DNA of 64,000 nucleotides from positions 930,001-994,000 of the forward strand of contig NZ_CP042435.1 of NCBI RefSeq assembly GCF_007971225.1, written 5' to 3'. Shown in pieces: positions 17,174 to 25,637 of this stretch (positions are counted from its first letter, which is position 1; every line of letters begins with the position of its first letter). The translations under genes were made by a program, and so were the position numbers. The notes below the pieces were generated by a model. That model made no database searches and was not told where the DNA came from. It saw only the letters and a list, made by a program, of their open reading frames with translations. This DNA comes from Panacibacter ginsenosidivorans. GTDB lineage: Bacteria; Bacteroidota; Bacteroidia; Chitinophagales; Chitinophagaceae.

Positions 17174-18775
17174 TTATTCCGGCAGCAGAAAGCCAAGACT
17201 GAAGCTATCTCGAATACCGTCCAGTAAAGCTTTTATATAAAAGAAGGTTACCAGCCTTGTTGGGTCGCGGTCATAATCTATTTTACCTGTTCTTTTTTTT
17301 ACAGGCGTTGAGGCATCTTTAGTTTTTGGAATAATAAAATTGTGCAACGCAAAAGTGGGTAACCATGCGGTCTTATTTTCCTTACCGTTATTTTTCAATT
17401 TATCTATTACAAGGTCATGATATGCGCCGATAATTTCTCCCTTTGCTTTTTTGCTGTTAGCAGAAAAGTTGAACGATAAATGATCAAGCACCCCACTTTC
17501 AATATGAAATTGTCCCAGGTTCTCTGCGGATGGGTTAAGCGCGGTAAGATGTAAATCTTCAATAGCGCCTTTTATATCTTCATTGCCTGTTGGCAAATCA
17601 AGATCGATACTGGCATGTATATTTCCCGCATTCATGATACTGCCTTTTACACTTGCAGTAAGAACAGACTTGTTATTTTTATCCTGCCTGTTAAAAAATG
17701 GCTGCATACTGATACTGATATGGGCAATTTTTATAAACCCGGTTTGATTACCCTTCTTTGGAAATTCTTCTGAAGTTACTGTGGCATCTGTAAGTTTAAA
17801 ATGACTGATGTAAACATCTGCAGGAATCATTTTCAGGTAATCAGCAGATGTTGGCTGCTGTTTCATTAGCCGTGGCAGACGCCTGTCGCGGAAAACATAA
17901 ACAACGCTTTGGTTAATGTTTAAATTTGCAGCGATAAATTTTTTCTTACGTAGTTTCATTACATCAAGTCCGTCAACTTTTACAGATGAAACTGTGGCAC
18001 GTATATGATCTGCCTGGTGATGCAGCTTTTGCCCGAGTTGAAATTTACCAAGGTCTGGTATAAGGTTTACCGAATCAATCAGCAGCGTAGAATCTTTACT
18101 GTTTAAAGCTATCTTTTTTATATGAACAGTATGATAGCCGGGCAATGCATAATTTACATCAGTCAGCGCACATTGAACATTTGAAAAATGAATACTGTCT
18201 GCTGAAAAATCAGCACCCAGATGGGCAACGTACAGATCCTCTAAAATTATCTCTCCGTTCAATAAATCTTCCTGCTTATCATCGTTTAGTTCTTGTACTG
18301 TTGTATTTAATAATTCTACTTTGTCAAAGAACAGATTTTCGAAAGGCAGTTTAATTGCAGAAAATATCCGGGAACTAACTGAATCCTTTTTATCATAGAG
18401 GTAAGGGTCTAATTTTATACGGCCATTTTTTAGCTGTAATAAAGATGCACTGAAGTTTTTACCCGAAATAAGTTTAAAGTAATTTATACCGCCAATATGC
18501 AATACCGGGAAATACAAATCATGTGTATGTTTTTTATGTGCTGTATCAGGATGGTATTTGATAGAAAGACTATCTATATCTATAGAGCCGGAAAGTAAAC
18601 TTATATGCACATCACTATAACCCGCATTTGCCACCGGCTGAAATTGTTTCGTTAAATCATACAGTCTTTTTTTTAGTATGCTTTTTAAAATCATATTACC
18701 AACTACCAGCAAAAGCAATAGAGCAGTTAAACTGATCATCCATCTAATCCATATTTTTTTCTTTTTAGTGTGCAT
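17174..18775 (-). CDS. AsmA-like membrane-anchored protein
   Basis: A 533-residue protein with one N-terminal membrane anchor (about residues 10-30, WMISLTALLLLLVVGNMIL) and a long, mainly beta-strand extracytoplasmic region with repeated phrases such as VHISLLSGSIDIDSLSIKY, LHIGGINYFKLISGKNF and VYVFRDRRLPRLMKQQPTSADYLKMIP. This is the layout of AsmA/DUF748-type proteins involved in envelope or lipid trafficking, but no diagnostic motif is certain, so the assignment rests on architecture. It has no close operon partner. Confidence 0.6.
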   Translation of the reverse strand: MHTKKKKIWIRWMISLTALLLLLVVGNMILKSILKKRLYDLTKQFQPVANAGYSDVHISLLSGSIDIDSLSIKYHPDTAHKKHTHDLYFPVLHIGGINYFKLISGKNFSASLLQLKNGRIKLDPYLYDKKDSVSSRIFSAIKLPFENLFFDKVELLNTTVQELNDDKQEDLLNGEIILEDLYVAHLGADFSADSIHFSNVQCALTDVNYALPGYHTVHIKKIALNSKDSTLLIDSVNLIPDLGKFQLGQKLHHQADHIRATVSSVKVDGLDVMKLRKKKFIAANLNINQSVVYVFRDRRLPRLMKQQPTSADYLKMIPADVYISHFKLTDATVTSEEFPKKGNQTGFIKIAHISISMQPFFNRQDKNNKSVLTASVKGSIMNAGNIHASIDLDLPTGNEDIKGAIEDLHLTALNPSAENLGQFHIESGVLDHLSFNFSANSKKAKGEIIGAYHDLVIDKLKNNGKENKTAWLPTFALHNFIIPKTKDASTPVKKRTGKIDYDRDPTRLVTFFYIKALLDGIRDSFSLGFLLPE

Positions 18776-18977
18776 GAGGAAGTATATGACCTGTTACCAT
18801 TTCGTCCTGGTAACAGGTTGCAATTGAAATGCCGAAGATTTAAGCCATGCAGGTCAGCGACTTAAAAGTTAAAAACCCTATCATCCCCACCTGGTGAAGA
18901 AAATATTGCCCAATACAGGAATACTTAAGTCATAGTTTGTTAAACATTCTTTTTAAAAATACAGCAAGTGCGATACT

Positions 18978-19036
18978 ATAATTTTGAGCCCATCTATTGT
19001 ACTTGTGGCATCGCCTGTTGCGTCGCACCCTTGTAC
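18978..19036 (-). repeat. Dispersed element copy 11 (GCG type), overlapping a coding end
   Basis: Core 19017-19036 on the minus strand, GTACAAGGGTGCGACGCAAC, followed by AGGCGATGCCACAAGTACA and a GGGCTCAAAAT tail. The core and middle provide the last codons of the small lipoprotein gene at 18994-19287. Confidence 0.9.
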
Positions 19037-19287
19037 ACAAGAATGCAAATGAACAATGAGCACTGACTATCCTTATCCTTTTTATCAATAATTTCAACTG
19101 TTGCATTGCGGTGATTTATAAGGCCATCAAGACCGAGACGTGTTTGGGTTAATTGCAATCCTTTTGACTGATGGAGATTATTTTCTTTTTTAAATTTATT
19201 TTGTTTCGACATTTCCCTTCCAAGGCACCCTGAGAACAGCAACAACAGGGGCAAACAAATAAGCTTTCGTAAATTATTTTTTTTCAT
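18994..19287 (-). CDS. Small lipoprotein whose C-terminus is coded by the dispersed element
   Basis: A 97-residue ORF with a clear lipoprotein signal: MKKNNLRKLICLPLLLLFSG followed by the lipobox cysteine near residue 21. The mature part is short and charged (REMSKQNKFKKENN). The final residues, roughly VYKGATQQAMPQVQ, are translated from dispersed element copy 11. Either the element inserted into the 3' end of a longer gene and truncated it, or the reading frame simply runs into it. The longer frame back to 19473 lacks coding character. No function is recognised. Confidence 0.5.
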   Translation of the reverse strand: MKKNNLRKLICLPLLLLFSGCLGREMSKQNKFKKENNLHQSKGLQLTQTRLGLDGLINHRNATVEIIDKKDKDSQCSLFICILVYKGATQQAMPQVQ

Positions 19288-19500
19288 TGCTATTTTTTTA
19301 TAATGAATAGTATGAAATGCTGAGGTTAGAGCTAAACAATCAAACAAGGCTGAAAGCCTGTAAATTGGCAAATGAATCATTTGAATTAATATTTCTTTTC
19401 CAAGGGAAAATAGATGACAGGCAGCGCAGGATAAAATACAGGATGTGAAAATAATATCACTGATTAATGGCAATTGGCCAGGGTATATTCATTTCGATTT

Positions 19501-19519
19501 GTTCATTATTGTTATGAAC
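19501..19519. repeat. Inverted repeat at the head of element copy 12
   Basis: GTTCATTATTGTTATGAAC, with arms GTTCAT/ATGAAC, lies directly before the core. An identical 19-mer lies in the same position before copy 14 at 22417-22435. Confidence 0.7.
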
Positions 19520-19581
19520 CAACAAGTGTGCGACGCAACAGAAGATGATATCAGCAATACAGATAGGTACAAAATGCCAGT
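19520..19581 (+). repeat. Dispersed element copy 12 (GCG type)
   Basis: Core 19520-19539, CAACAAGTGTGCGACGCAAC without the leading GT. The tail is degenerate (GTACAAAATGCCAGTTGTG). Lies in the roughly 380-nt gap between the divergent small lipoprotein and DUF885 genes. I see no other feature in that gap. Confidence 0.8.
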
Positions 19582-19668
19582 TGTGTAATACCTTACCGAC
19601 ACTCATCAAACAGGATCTTTGCTGTATTGAAAAACGCTTATCTTCAACACTTCCAAAAATTTTAACTG

Positions 19669-21423
19669 ATGAAACAATTTATAAGTGCAGTTATTTTATT
19701 TGCAGCGATTATTGGATGTAACAGCAATACACAACCAGGTGCAAAAGCTGATACAGATGCTGCCTTTCAAAAACTTGCAAATGATTACCTGGACGGCTAC
19801 TTTGCTGCAAGACCACTTTATGCAGTTTCGCTTGGATTTCATGAAGGTTACGATGGCAAAGTGCCTGATTACAGCAAAGCCGCACTGGATGCGGAATTGA
19901 GCCGACTCAAAGGTTTTGATTCGCAGCTTAATTCCATTGATACCACAGGCTTAAGCAATCAGAATTTTATGGACTTCCGTATTCTCCGTAACGCCATTAA
20001 GAGCGAGATATTGAATATAGAAGATGAACATATATACACGCACAATCCAATGACATATGCAGGTGCAATTGATGTGAATACTTACGTTAAGCGTGACTTT
20101 GCACCGCTGGAAGAGCGTCTGAAATATATTATTTCAACGGAGAGAGTAATACCTGCATTATTTGCCGCTGCCAAAACCAACCTGGAAGATTCATTACCAA
20201 AACCATTCATTGAAACAGCCATACAAATTGCAGAAGGTAATGCAGGTTTTTTAAAAGGCGATCTGCTTACTGCATTGAAAGATGTGAAGAATGATACGCT
20301 GATAGCTGTATTTAAAAAAGTAAATGATACTGCCATAAAAGCTTATGATAATTTTGTGCAATGGCTTACCAAAGAAAAACTACCAAAGGCAACGAATCAT
20401 TACGCCATTGGCAAAGAGAATTATAAAAAAATGTTGCTGTATAGTGAAGGTATTACTATGGAGCCTGAACAAATTTTGGCAATTGGTATGCAGGAGTTAA
20501 AAAAAGAACAGGCTGAATTTAATGCCGCTGCAAAGATCATTAATCCCAATAAAAAGCCTGTGGATGTTTATCACGACCTACAGAACGATCATCCAACAGC
20601 AGACAGTCTTATACCTGTAGTTAAAGAACACCTGGAAAGTATCAGGCAATTTTTAATAGATCATAAAATATGCAGCATACCTTCCGAAGTACGTGTTGGT
20701 GTAAAAGAAACGCCGCAATATGCAAGAGCAACAAGTACTGCTTCAATGGATGTTGCAGGGCCTTTTGAAAAGAAAGCAACTGAATCTTATTATTACGTTA
20801 CACCTGTTAATGCATCATGGAATGCAAAACAAAAAGAAGATTGGTTGCACCAGTTTGATTATTACACTACAGATAATGTAACCATTCATGAAGCTTATCC
20901 CGGGCATTATATGCAGGGCCTGCATTTGAACGCTTCCAATGCAACAAAAATCGAAAAGATATTTGGCAGTTATGCATACGTAGAGGGCTGGGCTCATTAC
21001 TGTGAAAAGATGATGGTGGATGAAGGCTTTGGCGGCACAGACAGTGTTACTGCCGCAAAGCATCGGCTTGCGATGAGCGGCGATGCATTGTTGCGCATCT
21101 GCCGTTTATGTAACTCTGTTAAAATACATTGTCAGGGCGCAACAATTGAAGAGGGTACAAAATTTTTTATGGACAACTGGTACCAGGGCGAAAAGCCATC
21201 TTACCAGGAATCATTACGTGGCAGCTTTGATCCCGGTTATTTATTTTATACAGTAGGAAAGTTAGAAATACAAAAACTAAGAAAGGATTATCAACAACAG
21301 GAAGGCAGCAATTTTTCGTTACAAAAATTCCATGATGCAATGATGGATAATGGTATGCCCCCGGTTATCATGTTAAGAGAAATATTATTAAAGGACAAAA
21401 GCAAGTGGAACGAAATTTTGTAA
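19669..21423 (+). CDS. DUF885 family putative metallopeptidase lipoprotein (3 of 3)
   Basis: A 584-residue protein, the long form of the family. The N-terminal signal ends in AAIIGC (lipobox cysteine near residue 17). Conserved segments include DYLDGYFAARPLYAVSLGFHEGYDG near the N-terminus, the zinc site HEAYPGHY at residues 407-414, the downstream YVEGWAHYCEKMMVDEG, and YQESLRGSFDPGYLFYTVGKLEI near the C-terminus. Probably a lipid-anchored metallopeptidase of unknown substrate. Compared with the other two copies the third zinc-site position is Tyr (GHY) rather than His. Confidence 0.87.
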   Translation: MKQFISAVILFAAIIGCNSNTQPGAKADTDAAFQKLANDYLDGYFAARPLYAVSLGFHEGYDGKVPDYSKAALDAELSRLKGFDSQLNSIDTTGLSNQNFMDFRILRNAIKSEILNIEDEHIYTHNPMTYAGAIDVNTYVKRDFAPLEERLKYIISTERVIPALFAAAKTNLEDSLPKPFIETAIQIAEGNAGFLKGDLLTALKDVKNDTLIAVFKKVNDTAIKAYDNFVQWLTKEKLPKATNHYAIGKENYKKMLLYSEGITMEPEQILAIGMQELKKEQAEFNAAAKIINPNKKPVDVYHDLQNDHPTADSLIPVVKEHLESIRQFLIDHKICSIPSEVRVGVKETPQYARATSTASMDVAGPFEKKATESYYYVTPVNASWNAKQKEDWLHQFDYYTTDNVTIHEAYPGHYMQGLHLNASNATKIEKIFGSYAYVEGWAHYCEKMMVDEGFGGTDSVTAAKHRLAMSGDALLRICRLCNSVKIHCQGATIEEGTKFFMDNWYQGEKPSYQESLRGSFDPGYLFYTVGKLEIQKLRKDYQQQEGSNFSLQKFHDAMMDNGMPPVIMLREILLKDKSKWNEIL

Positions 21424-21454
21424 ATGCATCTTTAAAATTACCATCAGTAAGAAG

Positions 21455-21516
21455 GAATTTATTTTGATGCCAGCTTTAGTATGGATGGCATCGTTCCTTG
21501 CGTCGCACTCTTTTAC
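21455..21516 (-). repeat. Dispersed element copy 13 (GCG type)
   Basis: Core 21497-21516 on the minus strand, GTAAAAGAGTGCGACGCAAG, followed by GAACGATGCCATCCATACTA and an AAAGCTGGCATCAAAATAAA tail. Lies after the DUF885 gene. Confidence 0.85.
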
Positions 21517-21809
21517 ATTTTATTCTTCGCTGAACTATTAGATACCGATACAGATATTCAGGCTTTTCAGAACTATAGGCCTGCATTTCAAATTTTCACA
21601 ATCTTACCGATTAGTCTTTGCCGCTATGTGGCTTTCTATGTTATATACGCGCTACAGGATTCAGGGTTTTCGCCGCAATGGCAGAAAATTTCCGTACCTT
21701 TACCGGAATCTGCCGAAAACAGTAGCAACTTTTCCTCAGATAAACGTCTCTCCACCACTACTTTCCTTTAATTGAACAAATATTATTTCAAACAAAACAG
21801 TAATACACT

Positions 21810-22256
21810 ATGGCAGAAACATGGAACAAGAAAGAAAGAATAAAGAAAAAACAACAACAGAAAAAAGAAAAAGCGGAAAAGAAACAGGAAAGAAAAGATA
21901 ATTCAAGGGATGGCAACAACCTTGAAAGCATGATTGCCTACCTGGATGAAAATGGCAATCTTACTTCCCAACCACCGGATCCACGCAAAAAAATAACGGT
22001 AAAAGCCGAGGACATTGAGATTGGTGTACCGAAACACCAGCCAGTTAACCCTGAGGATCTCATAAGAAAAGGAACAGTTACTTTTTTTAACGATGCAAAG
22101 GGATATGGCTTTATAAAAGACGCTGATTCGAATGAAAGCGTTTTTGTACACATCAATTCTTTGACGGAAGAAATCAGAGAAAATAATAAAGTAACGTTTG
22201 AAGTAGAGATGGGCCCCAAAGGTGCCAATGCAATAAATATAAAACTGGTGAAATAG
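21810..22256 (+). CDS. Cold-shock-domain protein with a charged N-terminal extension
   Basis: A 148-residue protein. Residues 1-40 are almost entirely Lys, Glu, Gln and Arg (WNKKERIKKKQQQKKEKAEK). A linker follows, and residues about 86-148 form a cold-shock OB domain with KGTVTFFNDAKGYGFIKD (RNP1-like) and ESVFVHINSL (RNP2-like). Small CSD proteins bind single-stranded RNA and act as RNA chaperones. The basic/acidic extension is longer than in classic CspA (about 70 residues) and may add nonspecific RNA or protein contacts. A copy of the second repeat family lies about 43 nt downstream. Confidence 0.88.
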   Translation: MAETWNKKERIKKKQQQKKEKAEKKQERKDNSRDGNNLESMIAYLDENGNLTSQPPDPRKKITVKAEDIEIGVPKHQPVNPEDLIRKGTVTFFNDAKGYGFIKDADSNESVFVHINSLTEEIRENNKVTFEVEMGPKGANAINIKLVK

Positions 22257-22298
22257 ACCCGGAGACATTTAAAAAACCGAGTAAATATAAAAGAGATT

Positions 22299-22336
22299 TC
22301 CGCCCACACAGCGTTACCTGCAAGGAACGCTGTTTT
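22299..22336 (+). repeat. Second repeat family, copy C
   Basis: CACAGCGTTACCTGCAAGGA followed by ACGCTGTTTT. The best palindrome of the three copies: AGCGTT and AACGCT pair around CCTGCAAGG, with a short T run after, so it could act as a weak terminator for the cold-shock gene. Confidence 0.7.
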
Positions 22337-22416
22337 GTTTTATAATACTGCAGCTAAAGCATATTATACAAACAGCTTTTCCGGCCCACCCAAAATATCA
22401 TATAATTTCGTTAGCA

Positions 22417-22435
22417 GTTCATTATTGTTATGAAC
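22417..22435. repeat. Inverted repeat at the head of element copy 14
   Basis: Identical to the 19-mer at 19501-19519 and placed directly before the core in both cases, so it is a shared head module of these two copies. Confidence 0.7.
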
Positions 22436-22497
22436 GTACAAGTGAGTGACACAACGATGCTAAATAGCGGGCTGAAGCCGGGAATAGAAAAACCTTT
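22436..22497 (+). repeat. Dispersed element copy 14 (GTG type)
   Basis: Core 22436-22455, GTACAAGTGAGTGACACAAC, followed by GATGCTAAATAGCGGGCTGA and an AGCCGGGAATAGAAAA tail. Confidence 0.88.
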
Positions 22498-22604
22498 CGC
22501 ATTGTTATAAAGTTACCTGCAGTATTTGCTGAAACAATTTGTACATTGAGTATCGGCGTTCAGGAAAATTATTTAGCATTATTATCACAGATAAAAGCTT
22601 GCGC

Positions 22605-23776
22605 ATGAATAAATTTTTTTCTTTAAGCTGCATCATTCTTTTATTCCATATTATGTATGCAGCCAATGCTCAGGATACCATCAGAAAATCGGGTCCGGTA
22701 AGTTTTAAGAAACATAGCATCAGTAAAATATTTGTTTCTGAAGGTGCAGCAACCGGTGAAATAATGATGGGAAAACTGACATACTTGCCGGAAATTATTG
22801 GTATGAAGCACCTCATTGGACCCCTCACGTCTTACATGCCGACACGCTGAACCCTGTGCCTGAATACAGTACAACTTTTTTAAATTTCTGCATGGACGTA
22901 AATAATGATGGATGGGCTGACCTGATAAGATTCGATGTGCCCGGTGGTGTTTGTGTCTGGTATGAAAATAACAAAAATAAAAAAGGGCTATGGCAAAGGC
23001 ACATGATACTGCCATATGCAGGTATTGAGAACCCTGCATTTGTTGATGTTGATAAAGATGGCAGAAATGATATTATTTGTAATGATACATTGGCGAAAGA
23101 AGTGATATGGCTAAAATCGCCTGTTGAAAAAAAAGATACGGTGTGGCAGCGTTTTGTAATAAGTCATGACAAGTTTATAGCAACCAACCGGTACACACAT
23201 GGTCTTGGTTGGGGTGATGTAAATAAAGATGGAAGGAATGATGTGATCATTAAAAGCGGCTGGTGGGAATCTCCTTTAAATGTTACAGATGCAGACTGGA
23301 GATTTCATCCTGCTGATCTTGGTGAAGATTGCGCTAATATGTTTGTACTAGATGTGGACGAAGATGGAGATAATGATATCATCAGTTCTTCTACACACAA
23401 CTACGGTGTTTGGTGGCATGAACAAAAGATAGATGCCCGGGGAAATGTAACATGGGAAACGCATGAGATAAGTATACTGTTTTCCCAGTCTCATTCGCTT
23501 GCCATGGTTGATATGAACGCAGATGGGCAGCCTGATCTTGTAACAGGCAAACGTTATCGTGCACATAATAATGGCGATCCCGGCGCTTTTGAGCCAGGCG
23601 TTTTATATTGGTTTGAATTTAAGCCAGGCAAAAATCCACAATGGATACCTCATGAGATTGATGATAATTCTGGCATAGGAAATAGTTTCGTAGTTAAGGA
23701 CATTAATAATGATCAGCTAATTGATATCGTTGTTTCCAACAAAAAAGGTGTGTTCTTTTTTGAACAGATAAAATAA
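22605..23776 (+). pseudogene. Frameshifted VCBS/FG-GAP-repeat exported protein
   Basis: Two adjacent frames together make one gene. ATG 22605 begins a signal peptide (FFSLSCIILLFHIMYAANAQ) and runs through SKIFVSEGAATGE, then loses the family pattern. From about 22763 the +2 frame reads NDGKTDILAG, then NYWYEAPHWTPHVL, and continues to 23776 with six DxNxDGxxD calcium-binding motifs (DVNNDGWADLI, DVDKDGRNDII, DVNKDGRNDVI, DVDEDGDNDII, DMNADGQPDLV, DINNDQLIDIV). A single-base deletion near 22758-22763 explains the break. Intact homologues would be exported beta-propeller proteins of about 390 residues. It could also be a sequencing error. If real, the gene is dead or recently broken, as the rest is well preserved. 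Confidence 0.8.
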
Positions 23777-23884
23777 TAATAAGTAATGTTTTTTTACACT
23801 TGCAGGCTAACAATATTTTTTGTAGTTTGACTGTAACGAAAAATATCGGTACGAATTTTATTATCAACTACACAACTCAAAGCC

Positions 23885-24841
23885 ATGCCATCATTTCCCA
23901 AACCTTCATTTGCTTACACCGTAAATGTATCTAAAGAAATAAGTGCTTTGCGCACTTACATGAAATCTGATGCTGCGCTAAAAATTCCGGCAGCCACAAG
24001 TAAAACACTTCGTATAGCCACGTGGAATATTGCAAACCTGGGAGAACAGGACAGAGAAGATGCACACTTACAGATAATTGCTGAAATCATATCCTGGTTT
24101 GATATAATTGCTGTGCAGGAAACAAAAGAGAATTATGAACATTTTAAAAAAATAGTTGCTTTTGCAGGCAGGAAATATAAATTCATCTTTTCTGATGCGG
24201 CAGGAAATAATGAGCGTCTTGCTTTTATTTATGACAGCAATAAAGTAAAAGTATTGGAAGAAGTAGCTGAGTATGCTATACCACCAAGCGATTACGGAGA
24301 TATTAAAATAACAGGCGTGCCAGCCACTTTTGCTGGCTTTGACAGAAGCCCTTTCATGGTAAGTTTTGCTGCCGGGAATTTTCAGTTTACATTGATGACC
24401 GTTCACCTGTATTATGGTGATGAAACGCCTAAGAAACTGGGGCGCAGATGTCTTGAAGCATATGCGGTTGCACGATGGGCAGATCTTAGGGCGAAAAGTA
24501 AATACACCTATAACGGTATAAAAGATGTTTTTGCAATGGGCGATTTTAATCTTCCAAAAATTGATAAGGATGATATTATTTATAAAGCACTGGTAAAACG
24601 TGGCCTGCAATTGCCTGCTCATACTTCATTGGTATACTCAAACATCAGTAACGATCAGCAGTACGATCAGATAGCTTTTCTTCCAGGCACTAAAACGCGA
24701 ATTAAAAGCGATGGCATTTTCCCTTTTGATAATGCAGTGTTTGCAGATATTTATGCTACACGAAAAACTTCTTTCAAGGGATATATTAAGTATTACATTT
24801 CTGATCACCGGCCCATGTGGATTGAACTTGATATGCAGTAA
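23885..24841 (+). CDS. Endonuclease/exonuclease/phosphatase family protein
   Basis: A 318-residue EEP-fold protein. Visible motifs are RIATWNIANLGE near residue 41, the metal-binding glutamate in IAVQETKEN near residue 78, MGDFNLPKI near residue 218, and the C-terminal SDHRPMW near residue 308, with its catalytic Asp and His. It should cleave phosphodiester or phosphomonoester bonds with a divalent metal. The substrate could be DNA, RNA or a phospholipid. No signal peptide is evident. Confidence 0.85.
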   Translation: MPSFPKPSFAYTVNVSKEISALRTYMKSDAALKIPAATSKTLRIATWNIANLGEQDREDAHLQIIAEIISWFDIIAVQETKENYEHFKKIVAFAGRKYKFIFSDAAGNNERLAFIYDSNKVKVLEEVAEYAIPPSDYGDIKITGVPATFAGFDRSPFMVSFAAGNFQFTLMTVHLYYGDETPKKLGRRCLEAYAVARWADLRAKSKYTYNGIKDVFAMGDFNLPKIDKDDIIYKALVKRGLQLPAHTSLVYSNISNDQQYDQIAFLPGTKTRIKSDGIFPFDNAVFADIYATRKTSFKGYIKYYISDHRPMWIELDMQ

Positions 24842-24924
24842 TATTGAAAGCACTATACAAACCAATTTTAATAGTACTGAGTTTTTTATATTGTAAAAAG
24901 TAAATGCTCGGTATTATTCAAACA

Positions 24925-24986
24925 GTACAAGTGAGTGACACAAGCGGCGATGCTATGAAAAACTAAAGCTGGTAAAATTTCTTCAC
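24925..24986 (+). repeat. Dispersed element copy 15 (GTG type)
   Basis: Core 24925-24944, GTACAAGTGAGTGACACAAG, followed by CGGCGATGCTATGAAAAACT and an AAAGCTGGTAAAATTT tail. Lies between the EEP gene and the GNAT remnant. Confidence 0.88.
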
Positions 24987-25040
24987 GCCACACTGATTGC
25001 ATCAACAATAAATTTATTTTGCCTTTTAAACAAGTAATAA

Positions 25041-25386
25041 ATGTTCGACAATTATTACAAACCGGATAACCCCGTCTGGCATGCATTATCAGAAACCCAT
25101 TTACCAGAATGGTCAACTGGTTTCTATAACGGGAGAACGTATGCGTATGCATGGCTTAACAGAAGTTAGTGCAGTTGTTACACATCCAGAATATACTGGC
25201 CGCAAGTATGCACAACAACTCGTTGCGCATGTAGCCAATAAAAATTTATCCGCAGGCATTACCCCTTTTCTACATGTTGCAGCAACAAATGAAAGAGCTA
25301 TAAAGATCTATGAACTATCAGGCTTTACAAAACGAAGGTTAATTAATTTCACTAAAATAAAAAGGCGAAATAATAAAACATTCTAA
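25041..25386 (+). pseudogene. Internally deleted GNAT acetyltransferase remnant
   Basis: ATG 25041 begins FDNYYKPDNPVWHALSETH, which matches the N-terminus of FR47-like GNAT proteins. The C-terminal acetyl-CoA-binding half (PIYQNGQLVSITGERMRMHG, then VVTHPEYTGRKYAQQLV, TPFLHVAATNERAIKIYELSGF) follows directly but in another frame, readable from 25081. The central part expected in the family, on the order of 100 codons, is missing. The junction is near 25095-25105. The 3' part alone would encode 101 residues that retain the acetyl-CoA loop, so residual expression cannot be excluded, but a functional enzyme is unlikely. The missing length is inferred from memory of the family. Confidence 0.7.
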
Positions 25387-25412
25387 ACCAGGTTGAACAG
25401 TCATTCAACTAT

Positions 25413-25474
25413 ATAAATATTACGAACCCGGCTGCATTACTACTATAGCTCTTTGTTGCGTCGCACTCTTGTAC
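25413..25474 (-). repeat. Dispersed element copy 16 (GCG type)
   Basis: Core 25455-25474 on the minus strand, GTACAAGAGTGCGACGCAAC, followed by AAAGAGCTATAGTAGTAATG and a CAGCCGGGTTCGTAATATT tail, with a GCTGCATAACGAA head module. A near-complete copy. The 25420-25608 minus-strand ORF ends inside it. Confidence 0.9.
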
Positions 25475-25608
25475 GTTCCTTTCGTTATGCAGCTTAAACG
25501 CCTGATTATTTGCTCCCATCCCATCTTCATATTTAATGCGGGTAATATATCAACCTGTTTTAACATTACTGGTACAAGAATTGAATGATTACAAACGGGA
25601 CAATTCAT
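25420..25608 (-). pseudogene. Possible zinc-ribbon gene remnant fused to the dispersed element
   Basis: A 62-codon ORF. It starts MNCPVCNHSILVPVMLKQVD, with the CPxC knuckle and following LVP of small zinc-ribbon (TFIIB-type) proteins, but the second CxxC is absent, and the last 18 or so codons are translated from dispersed element copy 16. It may be a decayed gene or a chance ORF. Confidence 0.3.
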
Positions 25609-25637
25609 AATTCAACATATATAATTAATCATAAAAT

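Noticed and set aside
19288-19473. Longer start for the small lipoprotein
   Set aside because: The upstream part precedes a proper lipoprotein signal peptide, which would then be internal.
21481-21771. 96-codon plus-strand ORF after the third DUF885 gene
   Set aside because: It begins inside element copy 13, has no coding-like composition or family resemblance, and ends just before the cold-shock gene.
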